NCBI RefSeq assembly: GCF_009856365.1
Contig: NZ_WMEX01000005.1
Location: 124,001-188,000 of the forward strand
DNA from: Vreelandella halophila
Lineage (GTDB): Bacteria > Pseudomonadota > Gammaproteobacteria > Pseudomonadales > Oleiphilaceae
Direction: 5' to 3'
DNA length: 64,000 bases
Both the position numbers and the translations under genes were made by a program. Within the stretch, counting starts at the first letter, position 1. Each line of letters opens with the position of its first letter. Below are positions 13,827 through 21,562 of this stretch, one piece after another. Under the pieces are notes generated by a model, which made no database searches, was not told the origin of the DNA, and saw only the letters and a list, made by a program, of their open reading frames with translations.

Positions 13827-13907
13827 GGCTTGCCAGTCGACGGTCCCCCATGCACCATAGCGGATTCCCGAAACAGGGACCCCCAGTGCAGAGCGGGCCA
13901 TTCGATC

Positions 13908-14777
13908 ATGTCCAGCCAGTACCCGATCATCGCGGTCACCGGATCCTCCGGTGCCGGCACCACCACTACCGGGCGTGCCTTCAGAAAGCTGTTTGTCAGT
14001 GAGGGCCTGCATGCGGCCACAGTCAGCGGGGACAGCTTTCACCGCTATACCCGGGAGGAGATGGCGCTGGTTGCCGAGCGCGGCGACTATGGTGACTTCA
14101 ACCACTTCAGTCTTGAAGCCAACCACATCGATAAGCTGGAAGCCCTGTTCCAGGATTTTGCCAGTACCGGCACCGGGCAGTACCGGGAATACGTGCACGA
14201 TGACGACCGCGAGCTGATCGCCGAGGGTCATGAACCGGGCAGTTTCACGCCCTGGCAGAACCTGCCGGCGGATTGCGACCTGCTGTTCTATGAGGGGCTG
14301 CACGGCGGTGTGCAGACGGAGCAGCACGACGTGGCCGGCCATGTGGATCTCCTGATCGGGGTGGTGCCCATCGTCAATCTTGAATGGATCCAGAAGATTC
14401 ACCGGGATACCCACCACAGGGGCTACAGCCAGGATGAGGTGGTGGAGACGATCATCAACCGCATGGACGACTACGTCCAGGACATCGTGCCGCAGTTCTC
14501 CAATACCCACATCAATTTCCAGCGTGTTCCCACGGTGGACACCTCGAACCCCTTCGTGGTGCGGGAGGTGCCGTCCGCGGATGAGAGCATGATCGTGGTC
14601 CACTTCCGCCACTACGCGGATGTGGATTTCCAGCGTCTGCTGCAGATGATTCCGGGGAGCTTCATGTCACGCCAGGACACGATCGTGATTCCGGGGCCCA
14701 AGCTGCCCCTCGCCATCGATCTGATCCTCAGGCCACGGATACTGGAGTTGATGGAACACAAGCGCTACGCCTGGTAG
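13908..14777 (+). CDS. prkB: Phosphoribulokinase family protein (PrkB-like)
   Basis: A 289-residue class I (proteobacterial) phosphoribulokinase homologue. The P-loop is GSSGAGTTTT and later signatures include SGDSFHRY, GDYGDFNHFS and LLFYEGLHGG. The family enzyme phosphorylates ribulose 5-phosphate. The start is the ATG at 13908, just before MSSQYPIIAVTGSSG; an upstream ATG at 13830 would add an unlikely 26-residue leader. No RuBisCO gene is present here. In E. coli prkB lies beside yhfA (osmC-like) and crp, and here those genes lie 5-6 kb away, so a PrkB-type housekeeping or regulatory role is more likely than the Calvin cycle. Confidence 0.88.
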   Translation: MSSQYPIIAVTGSSGAGTTTTGRAFRKLFVSEGLHAATVSGDSFHRYTREEMALVAERGDYGDFNHFSLEANHIDKLEALFQDFASTGTGQYREYVHDDDRELIAEGHEPGSFTPWQNLPADCDLLFYEGLHGGVQTEQHDVAGHVDLLIGVVPIVNLEWIQKIHRDTHHRGYSQDEVVETIINRMDDYVQDIVPQFSNTHINFQRVPTVDTSNPFVVREVPSADESMIVVHFRHYADVDFQRLLQMIPGSFMSRQDTIVIPGPKLPLAIDLILRPRILELMEHKRYAW

Positions 14778-14786
14778 CGCCCGTGT

Positions 14787-15767
14787 TCAGCCGTTGTCGC
14801 GCAGAAAGCGGCGGACCAGCCGGCCTGTCTGTACTGGCGCTTCCAGCATCGGAAGGTGGCCGATACCCCGAAGCACCGTCACTTCCGCATTGGGCAGCAG
14901 TGCGCCGTAGTGGTGGGCGCAGGAAACGTCCAGGACCTGGTCCCGTTCGCCCCAGATCACCTGTGCCGGCGCCTGGACCCGCTCCAGAAGCTCCGGGATG
15001 CGCTCGCGGGGCTGCATCATGTCCATGAACAGGTGCTGGTTGACCGGGCGCCGGTGGCGCATTTCCGGCCCCATCGCCAGGGGCATGACACGGCTGAAGA
15101 CCCCGCGCCCCCGCCAGGTGGCGTAGCGGAAGAGAGTGCGGGTTTCGTCCGCGTTACCGGGGATCAGCGGGTTCCGTCCCTCGATGAGCTGGCTTTCCAT
15201 GGGGCTGTGGCGGGCACTGCCCATTCCAGCGGCATTCATCAGGACCAGGCCGGCGACGTGTTCGGGGTGGTTCGCGGCCAGGGTGGCACTGACAGCACCG
15301 CCCATGGAGGAGCCGATCCAGAACGCCGGGGGCAGGGTCAGGTGCCTGGCCCATTCCGCCATGCGCCGGGCCTGGACCTCGTAGGTGTAGCGGGCGTCCG
15401 CGCGGTAGTCGCTCTGGCCGAACCCGGGCAGATCCGGCAGGTAGAGCGTCATACTGCGGCGTCGGATGGCCGGAATCAGGCTGGCCCAGTTCTCCTTGCT
15501 GGCGCCGAAACCATGGAGCAGAACCACCGGCGTTCCGTGCCCCGAGCCGATGCGCCAATGCTGGATGCGGTGTCCGTCGATCTCGATGCTTTCCGCCTGG
15601 ATGCCGGGAATCCAGCCACTGATGGCCTGAAGCTTCTGCCAGGCGCTGGTCGCTGGTTGCCAGCGATCCAGCGTTGCACGGTCCGGCTGGGCCGAGGGTG
15701 CCTTCAGGTAGGAGTCGCTTACCTCCTGGAGGGAGTCCAGTATCGCATTGAAGGTGGTCGCTTCCAT
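14787..15767 (-). CDS. Alpha/beta-fold hydrolase
   Basis: A 326-residue alpha/beta hydrolase without a signal peptide. Seen: the oxyanion segment VVLLHGFGAS (81-90), the nucleophile elbow GSSMGG with Ser154, an acid in WGERDQVLD and the catalytic His in GIGHLPMLE. It is the last gene of a three-gene minus-strand cassette. Its ATG overlaps the SDR stop by one base (TGATG). In cassettes of this type the hydrolase commonly cleaves the ester or lactone made by a Baeyer-Villiger monooxygenase. That role is inferred from context and the substrate is unknown. Confidence 0.88.
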   Translation of the reverse strand: MEATTFNAILDSLQEVSDSYLKAPSAQPDRATLDRWQPATSAWQKLQAISGWIPGIQAESIEIDGHRIQHWRIGSGHGTPVVLLHGFGASKENWASLIPAIRRRSMTLYLPDLPGFGQSDYRADARYTYEVQARRMAEWARHLTLPPAFWIGSSMGGAVSATLAANHPEHVAGLVLMNAAGMGSARHSPMESQLIEGRNPLIPGNADETRTLFRYATWRGRGVFSRVMPLAMGPEMRHRRPVNQHLFMDMMQPRERIPELLERVQAPAQVIWGERDQVLDVSCAHHYGALLPNAEVTVLRGIGHLPMLEAPVQTGRLVRRFLRDNG

Positions 15768-16630
15768 CAGCTTCTCCGTGCTGCGCTCTGGCGTTGGCGG
15801 TTGAGCTTCAGCGCACCGGTCACGAGGCCCTGGTAGCCGGCGGGCAGCAGTCGCTGCATCCAGTCCGCGGCATGCGCCTCTGTGCCGATCAGTAGCCTGC
15901 GGCGGTCACGCTTTACAGCCTTCAGTATAGCCTGTGCAGCGTCATCCGCAGTGGTACGGAACAGCTTCTCGAAGTTGGCTGTCAGGGCGCCCGTCTCCTC
16001 ACCCATAAGCTCGGACATGCTCTCGTCCATGCGTGCGGTGCGGGCGATGTTGGTCTTGATGCCGCCAGGATGCACGCAGGTGGCGGAAACGCTGCCGCCT
16101 TCCATGTCGAGTTCCTGGCGGAGGGATTCAGTGAATCCGCGCACCGCGAATTTGGTGGCGTTGTAGCTGCTCATTCCGGGCTGGGCGAAGAGACCGAAGA
16201 TGCTGGAGATGTTGACCACATGGCCGCCGCCGGGGGCTTCCTTCAGGTAGGGCAGGAAGGTTTTGGTGCCATAGAGCACGCCCTTGAAGTTGATGTCCAG
16301 GATCCAGTTGTAGTCCGTGTAGCTGGACTCGGCCACGGAGCCCGCGTGGGCCACGCCGGCGTTGTTGAAGATCAGGTTGACCTGGCCGTGGTCGCGGACC
16401 ACGTTTTTGGCCCAGTCTTCCACCTCGCGGCGTCTGGCCACATTGACCGTGGCGCTGGTCACGTTGACGCCCCGGTTTTCACACAGGCGGGCGGTTTCAG
16501 CCAGGCCCTCCGCGTCCACATCACTCAGTGCGAGGTGACAGCCCTCGGCTGCCAGTGCGCAGGCCAGGGCCCGGCCAATGCCGGACCCTGCGCCGGTAAC
16601 GGCGGCTACCTTGCCGGAAAAGGACTTCAT
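15767..16630 (-). CDS. Short-chain dehydrogenase/reductase
   Basis: A classical SDR of 287 residues. The cofactor motif is TGAGSGIG (12-19), the structural motif NNAG (89-92), and the catalytic set is Ser142 or Ser143, Tyr156 and Lys160 (SSYNATK). Asp37 after strand 2 (LSDVD) suggests NAD(H) preference. I start at ATG 16630 (MKSFSGKVAAVTGAG), which overlaps the monooxygenase stop by four bases. It probably interconverts an alcohol and the ketone that the neighbouring monooxygenase oxidises. This is inference. Confidence 0.9.
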   Translation of the reverse strand: MKSFSGKVAAVTGAGSGIGRALACALAAEGCHLALSDVDAEGLAETARLCENRGVNVTSATVNVARRREVEDWAKNVVRDHGQVNLIFNNAGVAHAGSVAESSYTDYNWILDINFKGVLYGTKTFLPYLKEAPGGGHVVNISSIFGLFAQPGMSSYNATKFAVRGFTESLRQELDMEGGSVSATCVHPGGIKTNIARTARMDESMSELMGEETGALTANFEKLFRTTADDAAQAILKAVKRDRRRLLIGTEAHAADWMQRLLPAGYQGLVTGALKLNRQRQSAARRS

Positions 16631-18189
16631 GCGGGCTGTTCCTCCAGGTTGGCTTTGGTTGATGATACCTGGTCGTGGAATCCGGTGCCGGCCTGCTCCC
16701 CGGCAGTACCGGCGTGGTAGGCGGCGGCGTCGAACTGGCGTGTCTGGCGGCTGAAGCGGAAGGTGAAGTCCGGCCACAGGGCCACGTTCTTGCCCGTCTC
16801 CGGATGGATATACCAGCTGGTGCAGCCCCCATCATTCCAGATGGAGCCATCCAGGCGGCCCTGTAGCCTCTGGTTGTACTGCCTCTGCGTCCTGTGCTTA
16901 ACATCGACCCAGTCGATGTCCTTCTCTTCCATGGTGCGGATGGCATCCATCACGTACTGGATCTGGGATTCGATCATGTAGACCATGGAGTTGTGCCCCA
17001 GGCCGGTGTTCGGGCCCATGACCATGAACAGGTTGGGGAAGCCGGAGATGGCGGCGCCCTTGTAGGCCTCCGGGCCGTCCTGCCACAGCTCGTTCAGGTC
17101 CTGCCCATTACGGCCCTTGATCAGTCCCTTCGGGACCGGGTCCGTGGACTTGAAGCCAGTGCCGTAGATGAGCACGTCGATTTCACGGTGCTGGCCATCC
17201 GTCGTCACGATGCCCGTCTCCGTGATCTCCTGGATACCGTCGGTCACCACGTCGACGTTGGGCTGGTCCAGCGCCGGGTAATAGTTGTTGGACATCAGGA
17301 CCCGCTTGCAGCCGAACTCGTAATCCGGGGTGACCTTGCGCTGCAGCTCCGGGTCGCTGATCTGGCGGCGGATATGGGATTTCGCCATATGCCGGGCTGC
17401 CTTGAGCAGCTTCGGGTTGATGAGCATGGGCACGACCCGGCTCTCCAGCATCCAGTACAGCGCTTTGCGCTCCAGTTGCTGGACCATTGGCAGGCGCCGG
17501 AAGATACCGCGTTCCTTCTCGCTGATCTCACGGTCCGGCTTGGGCATGATCCAGGGGGCGGAGCGCTGGAACAGGTAGAGCTGCCCGGCTTCCTTCTGCA
17601 CTTCGGGCACGAACTGGATGGCCGAGGCGCCGGTACCGATCACGGCTACGCGCTTGCCGGTCAGGTCGTAGTCGTGGTCCCAGTCCTGGGAATGGAAAGC
17701 CTTGCCCTGGAAGCGGTCCGTACCCGGGATGTCGGGATAGGCCGGAATCGAAAGGGCGCCCATGCCGGAGACGAGGACGCTGGCGGTGAAATCACGCCCG
17801 TGGTTGTCCTTCAGCTGCCAGAGGGCCCTGGACTCATCCCATTTTGCCTCGGTCAACGGCGTGTTCAGGTGGATATGAGGGCGGATCCGGTACTTGTCGG
17901 CGCAGTGCTCCAGGTACTGGCGGATCTCCTCCTGGGGCGCGAACATCCGCGTCCACTCCGGATTGGGCTCGAAGGAATAGGAGTAGACATGGGACTGCAC
18001 GTCGCAGGCGCATCCGGGGTAGTGGTTCTGCCGCCAGGTGCCGCCGATGCCGTCATCCTTCTCGAAGATCCGGAAGCTGTGGCGGCCCTCCCCCTTGAGC
18101 CGGATGGCCATACCCAGCCCGGAGAAGCCGGAGCCGATGATGGCCACCTGGGTGTGTCGGGTCGCGATGGTGCCATGTTGTTGGGCCAT
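16627..18189 (-). CDS. Baeyer-Villiger-type flavin monooxygenase
   Basis: A 520-residue class B flavoprotein monooxygenase. The FAD motif GSGFSG is at 19-24. The Baeyer-Villiger fingerprint FxGxxxHxxxW(D) is complete at 160-171 (FQGKAFHSQDWD), and the NADPH motif GTGASA is at 185-190. Enzymes of this family insert oxygen next to a ketone, or hydroxylate long alkanes (AlmA-like members), using NADPH and O2. GGAGAAGG precedes the ATG. It is the first gene of the cassette, and the next two genes overlap it in series. A long imperfect palindrome 23 bases upstream may be its operator. The substrate cannot be told from sequence. Confidence 0.9.
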   Translation of the reverse strand: MAQQHGTIATRHTQVAIIGSGFSGLGMAIRLKGEGRHSFRIFEKDDGIGGTWRQNHYPGCACDVQSHVYSYSFEPNPEWTRMFAPQEEIRQYLEHCADKYRIRPHIHLNTPLTEAKWDESRALWQLKDNHGRDFTASVLVSGMGALSIPAYPDIPGTDRFQGKAFHSQDWDHDYDLTGKRVAVIGTGASAIQFVPEVQKEAGQLYLFQRSAPWIMPKPDREISEKERGIFRRLPMVQQLERKALYWMLESRVVPMLINPKLLKAARHMAKSHIRRQISDPELQRKVTPDYEFGCKRVLMSNNYYPALDQPNVDVVTDGIQEITETGIVTTDGQHREIDVLIYGTGFKSTDPVPKGLIKGRNGQDLNELWQDGPEAYKGAAISGFPNLFMVMGPNTGLGHNSMVYMIESQIQYVMDAIRTMEEKDIDWVDVKHRTQRQYNQRLQGRLDGSIWNDGGCTSWYIHPETGKNVALWPDFTFRFSRQTRQFDAAAYHAGTAGEQAGTGFHDQVSSTKANLEEQPA

Positions 18190-18211
18190 GGGCCTTCTCC
18201 CTGCTTGCCTG

Positions 18212-18245
18212 TATACATCTGTCTACCAACGTAGACGAATGCATA
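18212..18245. promoter_or_regulatory. Palindromic operator candidate upstream of the monooxygenase cassette
   Basis: A 34-base inverted repeat: the inner arms GTCTAC (18221-18226) and GTAGAC (18231-18236) are perfect around CAAC, and the outer arms TATACATCT and GAATGCATA extend it to 12 matches of 15. Its position just upstream of the start fits a TetR-type repressor site. No repressor gene lies adjacent, so the regulator would act from elsewhere. Confidence 0.5.
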
Positions 18246-18380
18246 CTTCGGTGTAAAGACTTTCAGTGAAGAAAGTGACATTCAGCAATGTAACGGTATG
18301 CAGGGGCGTGCCCATTGGCACCCGGGACCGGGTGTGGAGTCAGCAGGGATAACGGGTGTGGGGAGGAGGGTCCCCGGTGC

Positions 18381-19178
18381 TCAGGGCAGGTTGCGGGAGT
18401 AGAAGATCTCCAGCATTTCTTTCTGAAGACGCTGGTGGATATCGTCGGCTTCTTCCTTGTCCAGGTCGGCTGCGTTTACCCCGAAGACGTAGTTGTCGAG
18501 GTTGAACTCGCGCAGGATCATCTTGGTGTGGAAAAGGTTATCCTGGTACACGTTCACGTCCATCATCTGGTACGCGGCGCGGGTGTCCTCTGTGAGGTAA
18601 TCCTGGATGGAGCTCATCTCGTGGTCGCTGTAGTGCTTCTTGCCGTTGACGTCCCGGGTGAAGCCGCGCACGCGGTAGTCCACGGTGACGATGTCGGAGT
18701 CGAAGCTGTGGATCAGGTAGTTCAGCGCCTTCAGCGGTGAGATGAGGCCGCAGGTGGAGACGTCGATGTCCGCCCGGAAGGTGCTGATGCCCTCGTAGGG
18801 GTGGCTTTCCGGGTAGGTGTGGACGGTGACGTGGCTCTTGTCGAGGTGACCCACCAGGGTTTCCGGCAGCGGGCCGGGGGAGGCTTCGCTGATGTTGCCT
18901 TCCGGGGCTTCCTCGTGCTCGGCGATAAGCATGGTGACGCTGGCACCGTGGGGGTCGTAGTCCTGGTGCGCGATGTTGAGGATGTTGGCGCCGATGATCT
19001 TCACCACGTCGGTGAGGATCTGGGTCAGGCGTTCGGCGTTGTACATCTCGTCGATGTACTCGATGTAGGCCTTGCGCTGCTCTTCGGTGCGCGCGTAGCA
19101 GATATCGTAGATATTGAAGCTGAGGGACTTGGTCAGGTTGTTGAAGCCGTGAAGTTCCAGTTTGGGTTCCATCGGCAT
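18381..19178 (-). CDS. speD: S-adenosylmethionine decarboxylase proenzyme
   Basis: SpeD (265 residues, E. coli-type class 1A) supplies decarboxylated AdoMet, the aminopropyl donor for spermidine. The proenzyme cuts itself to form a pyruvoyl cofactor. The processing site is visible as Lys114-Ser115 in [14 protein letters not shown], and the catalytic Cys143 lies in [14 protein letters not shown] second ATG two codons in ([10 protein letters not shown]) could also be the start. It lies in the conserved speD-osmC-crp neighbourhood, separated from osmC by 389 bases that hold a hairpin array. speE is not in the window. Confidence 0.97.
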   Translation of the reverse strand: MPMEPKLELHGFNNLTKSLSFNIYDICYARTEEQRKAYIEYIDEMYNAERLTQILTDVVKIIGANILNIAHQDYDPHGASVTMLIAEHEEAPEGNISEASPGPLPETLVGHLDKSHVTVHTYPESHPYEGISTFRADIDVSTCGLISPLKALNYLIHSFDSDIVTVDYRVRGFTRDVNGKKHYSDHEMSSIQDYLTEDTRAAYQMMDVNVYQDNLFHTKMILREFNLDNYVFGVNAADLDKEEADDIHQRLQKEMLEIFYSRNLP

Positions 19179-19360
19179 GCCCCTCCACTCTCTTGCACAC
19201 GGTGCCGGTAAAGCCGCGTATTATGCCTGCGTCGCTCTGGGCTGAACACCATTGGTTTGCTCAGGGATTTCCCCGACTGAATCGGAAGTTGTCACAAGGC
19301 ATTTAATTGGCTGCCGGCATCAAAGTCGGTGGCAGGGCTCTCCGGGAACCGCCACGAGTA

Positions 19361-19486
19361 CCTTTCAGCTACACTGTCCTGCTTCGCTGAAAGGTCCTGG
19401 GTTTACATCCGTGTAAACCCGTTTGCGCTCAATCGCGCAAACCCATATAGGCTACGCGGTGGCCATCCATGGCCACCGAGTTTCCC
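19361..19486. repeat. Array of four hairpins; copy A of a palindromic repeat
   Basis: In the 389-base gap between osmC and speD, four inverted repeats follow one another: CCTTTCAGC/GCTGAAAGG (19361-19394, 16-base loop), GGGTTTACA/TGTAAACCC (19399-19420, loop TCCG), GTTTGCGC/GCGCAAAC (19421-19442, loop TCAATC) and CGGTGGCCAT/ATGGCCACCG (19457-19478, loop CC). The last hairpin with its flanks (19451-19486) matches the reverse complement of 20049-20084 at 31 of 36 positions. The rest of the gap (19179-19360 and 19487-19567) shows no gene or clear signal to me. No T-tract follows the hairpins, so simple terminators are unlikely. Confidence 0.75.
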
Positions 19487-19567
19487 TCCGAGCCCTGCCA
19501 CCGCCTTTGCTGCTCAGACCGCCTTGATGACCGGGACCTTGTTTCTCGCTCCTTGCTCGTTGCCCCC

Positions 19568-19993
19568 TTACCCCTCATACATGGTGTAATCATGCGTGAT
19601 CTCAACCCCGGCTTTTTCCAGCATGATCGAGGCGGAGCAGTACTGCTCGGCCGAAAGCTGAATGGCGCGGGCGACGCGTTTCTCGTTCAGATCCTGTCCG
19701 GTCACGTGGAAGTGGATATGGATCTTCGTGAAAACGGAGGGAACCGTATCCGCGCGCTCGGCGGTGACTTCAGCGCGGCAGTCGGTGACGTTCTGGCGGG
19801 ATTTCTGGAGGATGCTCATGACGTCGAAGGAGGTGCAGCCGCCGAGGCCGACGAGCATCATTTCCATGGGGCGTGCGCCCTGGTTCTCGCCGCCGTGGTC
19901 GGGCGGGCCGTCCAGCTGGATGTCGTGGCCGGAGCCGGTGGTGGCGCGGAAGCTGGCGGCGCCGGTCCAGTTAATCGTGGTGTTCATGGCCAT
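19568..19993 (-). CDS. OsmC/Ohr family protein, YhfA-type
   Basis: A 141-residue OsmC-family protein, most like E. coli YhfA. The two redox cysteines of the family are visible in LVGLGGCTSFDVMSIL and AEQYCSASIML. OsmC proteins reduce organic hydroperoxides with thiols, but the YhfA branch is less well characterised. A second ATG lies two codons downstream. It is flanked on both sides by related palindromic repeats (19361-19486 and 20023-20138). Its position next to crp is conserved in gammaproteobacteria. Confidence 0.92.
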   Translation of the reverse strand: MAMNTTINWTGAASFRATTGSGHDIQLDGPPDHGGENQGARPMEMMLVGLGGCTSFDVMSILQKSRQNVTDCRAEVTAERADTVPSVFTKIHIHFHVTGQDLNEKRVARAIQLSAEQYCSASIMLEKAGVEITHDYTMYEG

Positions 19994-20022
19994 AACAGCG
20001 GCGATCTCCCAAAACGTTGGAT

Positions 20023-20138
20023 GGAGGTGTGGTCTGGCGGTGTTATACGGGAAGCTCGGTCGCCAGGGATGGCGACCGCGCAGCGTCCATGGATGGATTC
20101 ATAGCGATTCCCGGATAACACCGCCAGACTGCGCCTCC
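20023..20138. repeat. 116-base inverted-repeat element; copy B
   Basis: Two 31-base arms (20023-20053 and 20108-20138) are inverted copies with 27 matches. The shared inner part is GTCTGGCGGTGTTAT, then a variable base, then CGGGAA. Inside lies a hairpin, CGGTCGCCA/TGGCGACCG with loop GGGA (20057-20078), followed by TCCATGGATGGA. The element fills much of the osmC-crp gap. The inner 36 bases match copy A in inverted orientation. It looks like a REP- or MITE-type element; no transposase or target duplication was seen. Confidence 0.75.
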
Positions 20139-20292
20139 CTGCAGGAAAGGAGCAGGCTACCACAGCCTTAAATCTTGAGGGTATCGCACCGGACGACGAA
20201 CCCCTTGTGCTGTTCTATACTGGGTGCTATCAAAAGGAGATGCCCCGCCGGGGCCAGAACGGAAACGTCCATAACAGAATCAGGATGCCATC

Positions 20293-20934
20293 ATGACCAG
20301 TATTGCCAGACCCGTCGACAACAAGACCAAGCACCTGGACTACTTCCTGTCCCAGTGCCACCGGCGGCGTTACCCGGCAAAGAGCACCATCATCTACGCC
20401 GGCGATAAGAGCGACTCACTGTTCTACATCGTCAAGGGCTCTGTCACCGTCATCATCGAGGACGACGACGGCCGCGAGATGATCATGGCCTACCTCAACG
20501 CCGGCGACTTCTTCGGCGAAATGGGCCTGTTCGACAACATGGACTCGCGCAGCGCCTGGGTGAAGGCCAAGACCGAGTGTGAGGTTGCCGAGATCAGCTA
20601 CACCAAGTTCCGCGAGATCTCCCAGGAAGACCCGAAGGTCCTGTACTTCATCGGCGAGCAGATGGCGTCGCGCCTGCGCCAGACCACCCGCAAGGTTGGC
20701 GATCTGGCCTTCCTCGACGTGACCGGCCGGGTCGCGCGCACGCTGCTCGACCTGTGCGAGGAGCCGGATGCCATGACGCACCCGGACGGCATGCAGATCA
20801 AGATCACCCGCCAGGAAATCGGCCGCATCGTGGGCTGCTCCCGCGAGATGGTGGGCCGCGTCCTGAAAACACTCGAAGACCAGGGCCTGGTACAGGTCTC
20901 CGGTAAAACCATGGTTGTTTACGGAACCCGATGA
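20293..20934 (+). CDS. crp: cAMP receptor protein (Crp/Vfr)
   Basis: A global transcription regulator of 213 residues, close to E. coli CRP and Pseudomonas Vfr. The cyclic-nucleotide-binding domain (about 15-130) has FFGEMGLF with Glu76 and the phosphate-binding Arg86-Ser87 ([18 protein letters not shown]). Thr131-Thr132 correspond to the cAMP contacts at the dimer helix. The helix-turn-helix (172-195, [20 protein letters not shown]) is nearly the same as in E. coli, so the DNA site should be TGTGA-N6-TCACA. AGGA precedes the ATG. A TATACT box lies at about 20216-20221. The GST start overlaps its stop. Confidence 0.97.
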   Translation: MTSIARPVDNKTKHLDYFLSQCHRRRYPAKSTIIYAGDKSDSLFYIVKGSVTVIIEDDDGREMIMAYLNAGDFFGEMGLFDNMDSRSAWVKAKTECEVAEISYTKFREISQEDPKVLYFIGEQMASRLRQTTRKVGDLAFLDVTGRVARTLLDLCEEPDAMTHPDGMQIKITRQEIGRIVGCSREMVGRVLKTLEDQGLVQVSGKTMVVYGTR

Positions 20935-21548
20935 TGAAAATCTACGAAATGAAAAAGGCGCCCAATCCGAGGCGTGTGCGTATGTTCATGGCCGAGAAGG
21001 GCATTCTCGACCAGGCGGAATTTGTTGAGATGGATCTTCAGCAGGGCGAGAACCTCACGCCCGAATTCGCACAGAAGAATCCCATGAAGAAGGTGCCGGT
21101 GCTGGAGCTCGATGACGGCACCTGTATCTCAGAGACCATGGCCATCTGCCGCTACTTCGAGGAGCTGCACCCGCAGCCGCCGCTGCTGGGCAAGGATGCG
21201 CTGGACAGGGCAAAAGTGGAGCAGTGGCTGCGCTGGCTTGAGCTCTATTTCTTCATGCCCACCGGCATGTGCTTCCAGCATACGAGTGGCGTATTCAAGG
21301 ACCGGATGACACCGTTCCCGGAATGGGGCGAGGAATGCCGCAAGGGAGTGGAGAAATTCATGCACTTCCTGAACAAGCACCTGGAAGGGCGTGAGTTCAT
21401 CGTGGGCGATCACTTCACGGCGGCGGACATCAGTGCCCTGTGCACCGTCGACTTCAACAAGGTCAACAAGATCGGTATCCAGCCGGATCAGACGAACCTG
21501 CAGGCCTGGTACGACCGCATTTCCCAGCGGGCGTCCGCCGGGGCCTGA
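20931..21548 (+). CDS. Glutathione S-transferase family protein
   Basis: A 205-residue cytosolic GST. The thioredoxin-like N-terminal domain (1-80) carries the cis-proline segment KKVPVLEL and the glutathione gamma-Glu contact SETMAICRY (Glu-Thr). An all-helical C-terminal domain (90-205) ends with [15 protein letters not shown], the usual N-capping box. The N-terminal catalytic residue is unclear ([12 protein letters not shown]). The ATG overlaps the crp stop by four bases (ATGATG), so it is probably made from the crp transcript. The substrate is unknown. Confidence 0.9.
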   Translation: MMKIYEMKKAPNPRRVRMFMAEKGILDQAEFVEMDLQQGENLTPEFAQKNPMKKVPVLELDDGTCISETMAICRYFEELHPQPPLLGKDALDRAKVEQWLRWLELYFFMPTGMCFQHTSGVFKDRMTPFPEWGEECRKGVEKFMHFLNKHLEGREFIVGDHFTAADISALCTVDFNKVNKIGIQPDQTNLQAWYDRISQRASAGA

Positions 21549-21562
21549 CCGGGGCCGCGGGG

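Noticed and set aside
13908-14777. Phosphoribulokinase taken as evidence of Calvin-cycle autotrophy
   Set aside because: No RuBisCO or other cbb gene is here, and the crp/osmC neighbourhood points to the PrkB group.
16894-18234. A 446-codon open frame on the plus strand opposite the monooxygenase gene
   Set aside because: It is antisense to a gene with full FAD, NADPH and Baeyer-Villiger motifs. In high-GC DNA long opposite-strand frames are common, and its translation shows no domain.
19361-19478. Hairpin array considered as a CRISPR array
   Set aside because: The repeats differ in sequence, there are no equal-length spacers, and no cas genes lie in the window.
19329-19589. An 86-codon plus-strand frame across the hairpin array
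   Set aside because: The frame is set by palindromic DNA, has no ribosome site I can see, and overlaps the osmC 3' end.
20240-20296. An 18-codon frame whose TGA overlaps the crp ATG, as a possible leader peptide
   Set aside because: Its GGAG touches the ATG directly, too close for a normal ribosome site, and the peptide has no notable codons. It overlaps a GCCCC/GGGGC hairpin (20242-20254).
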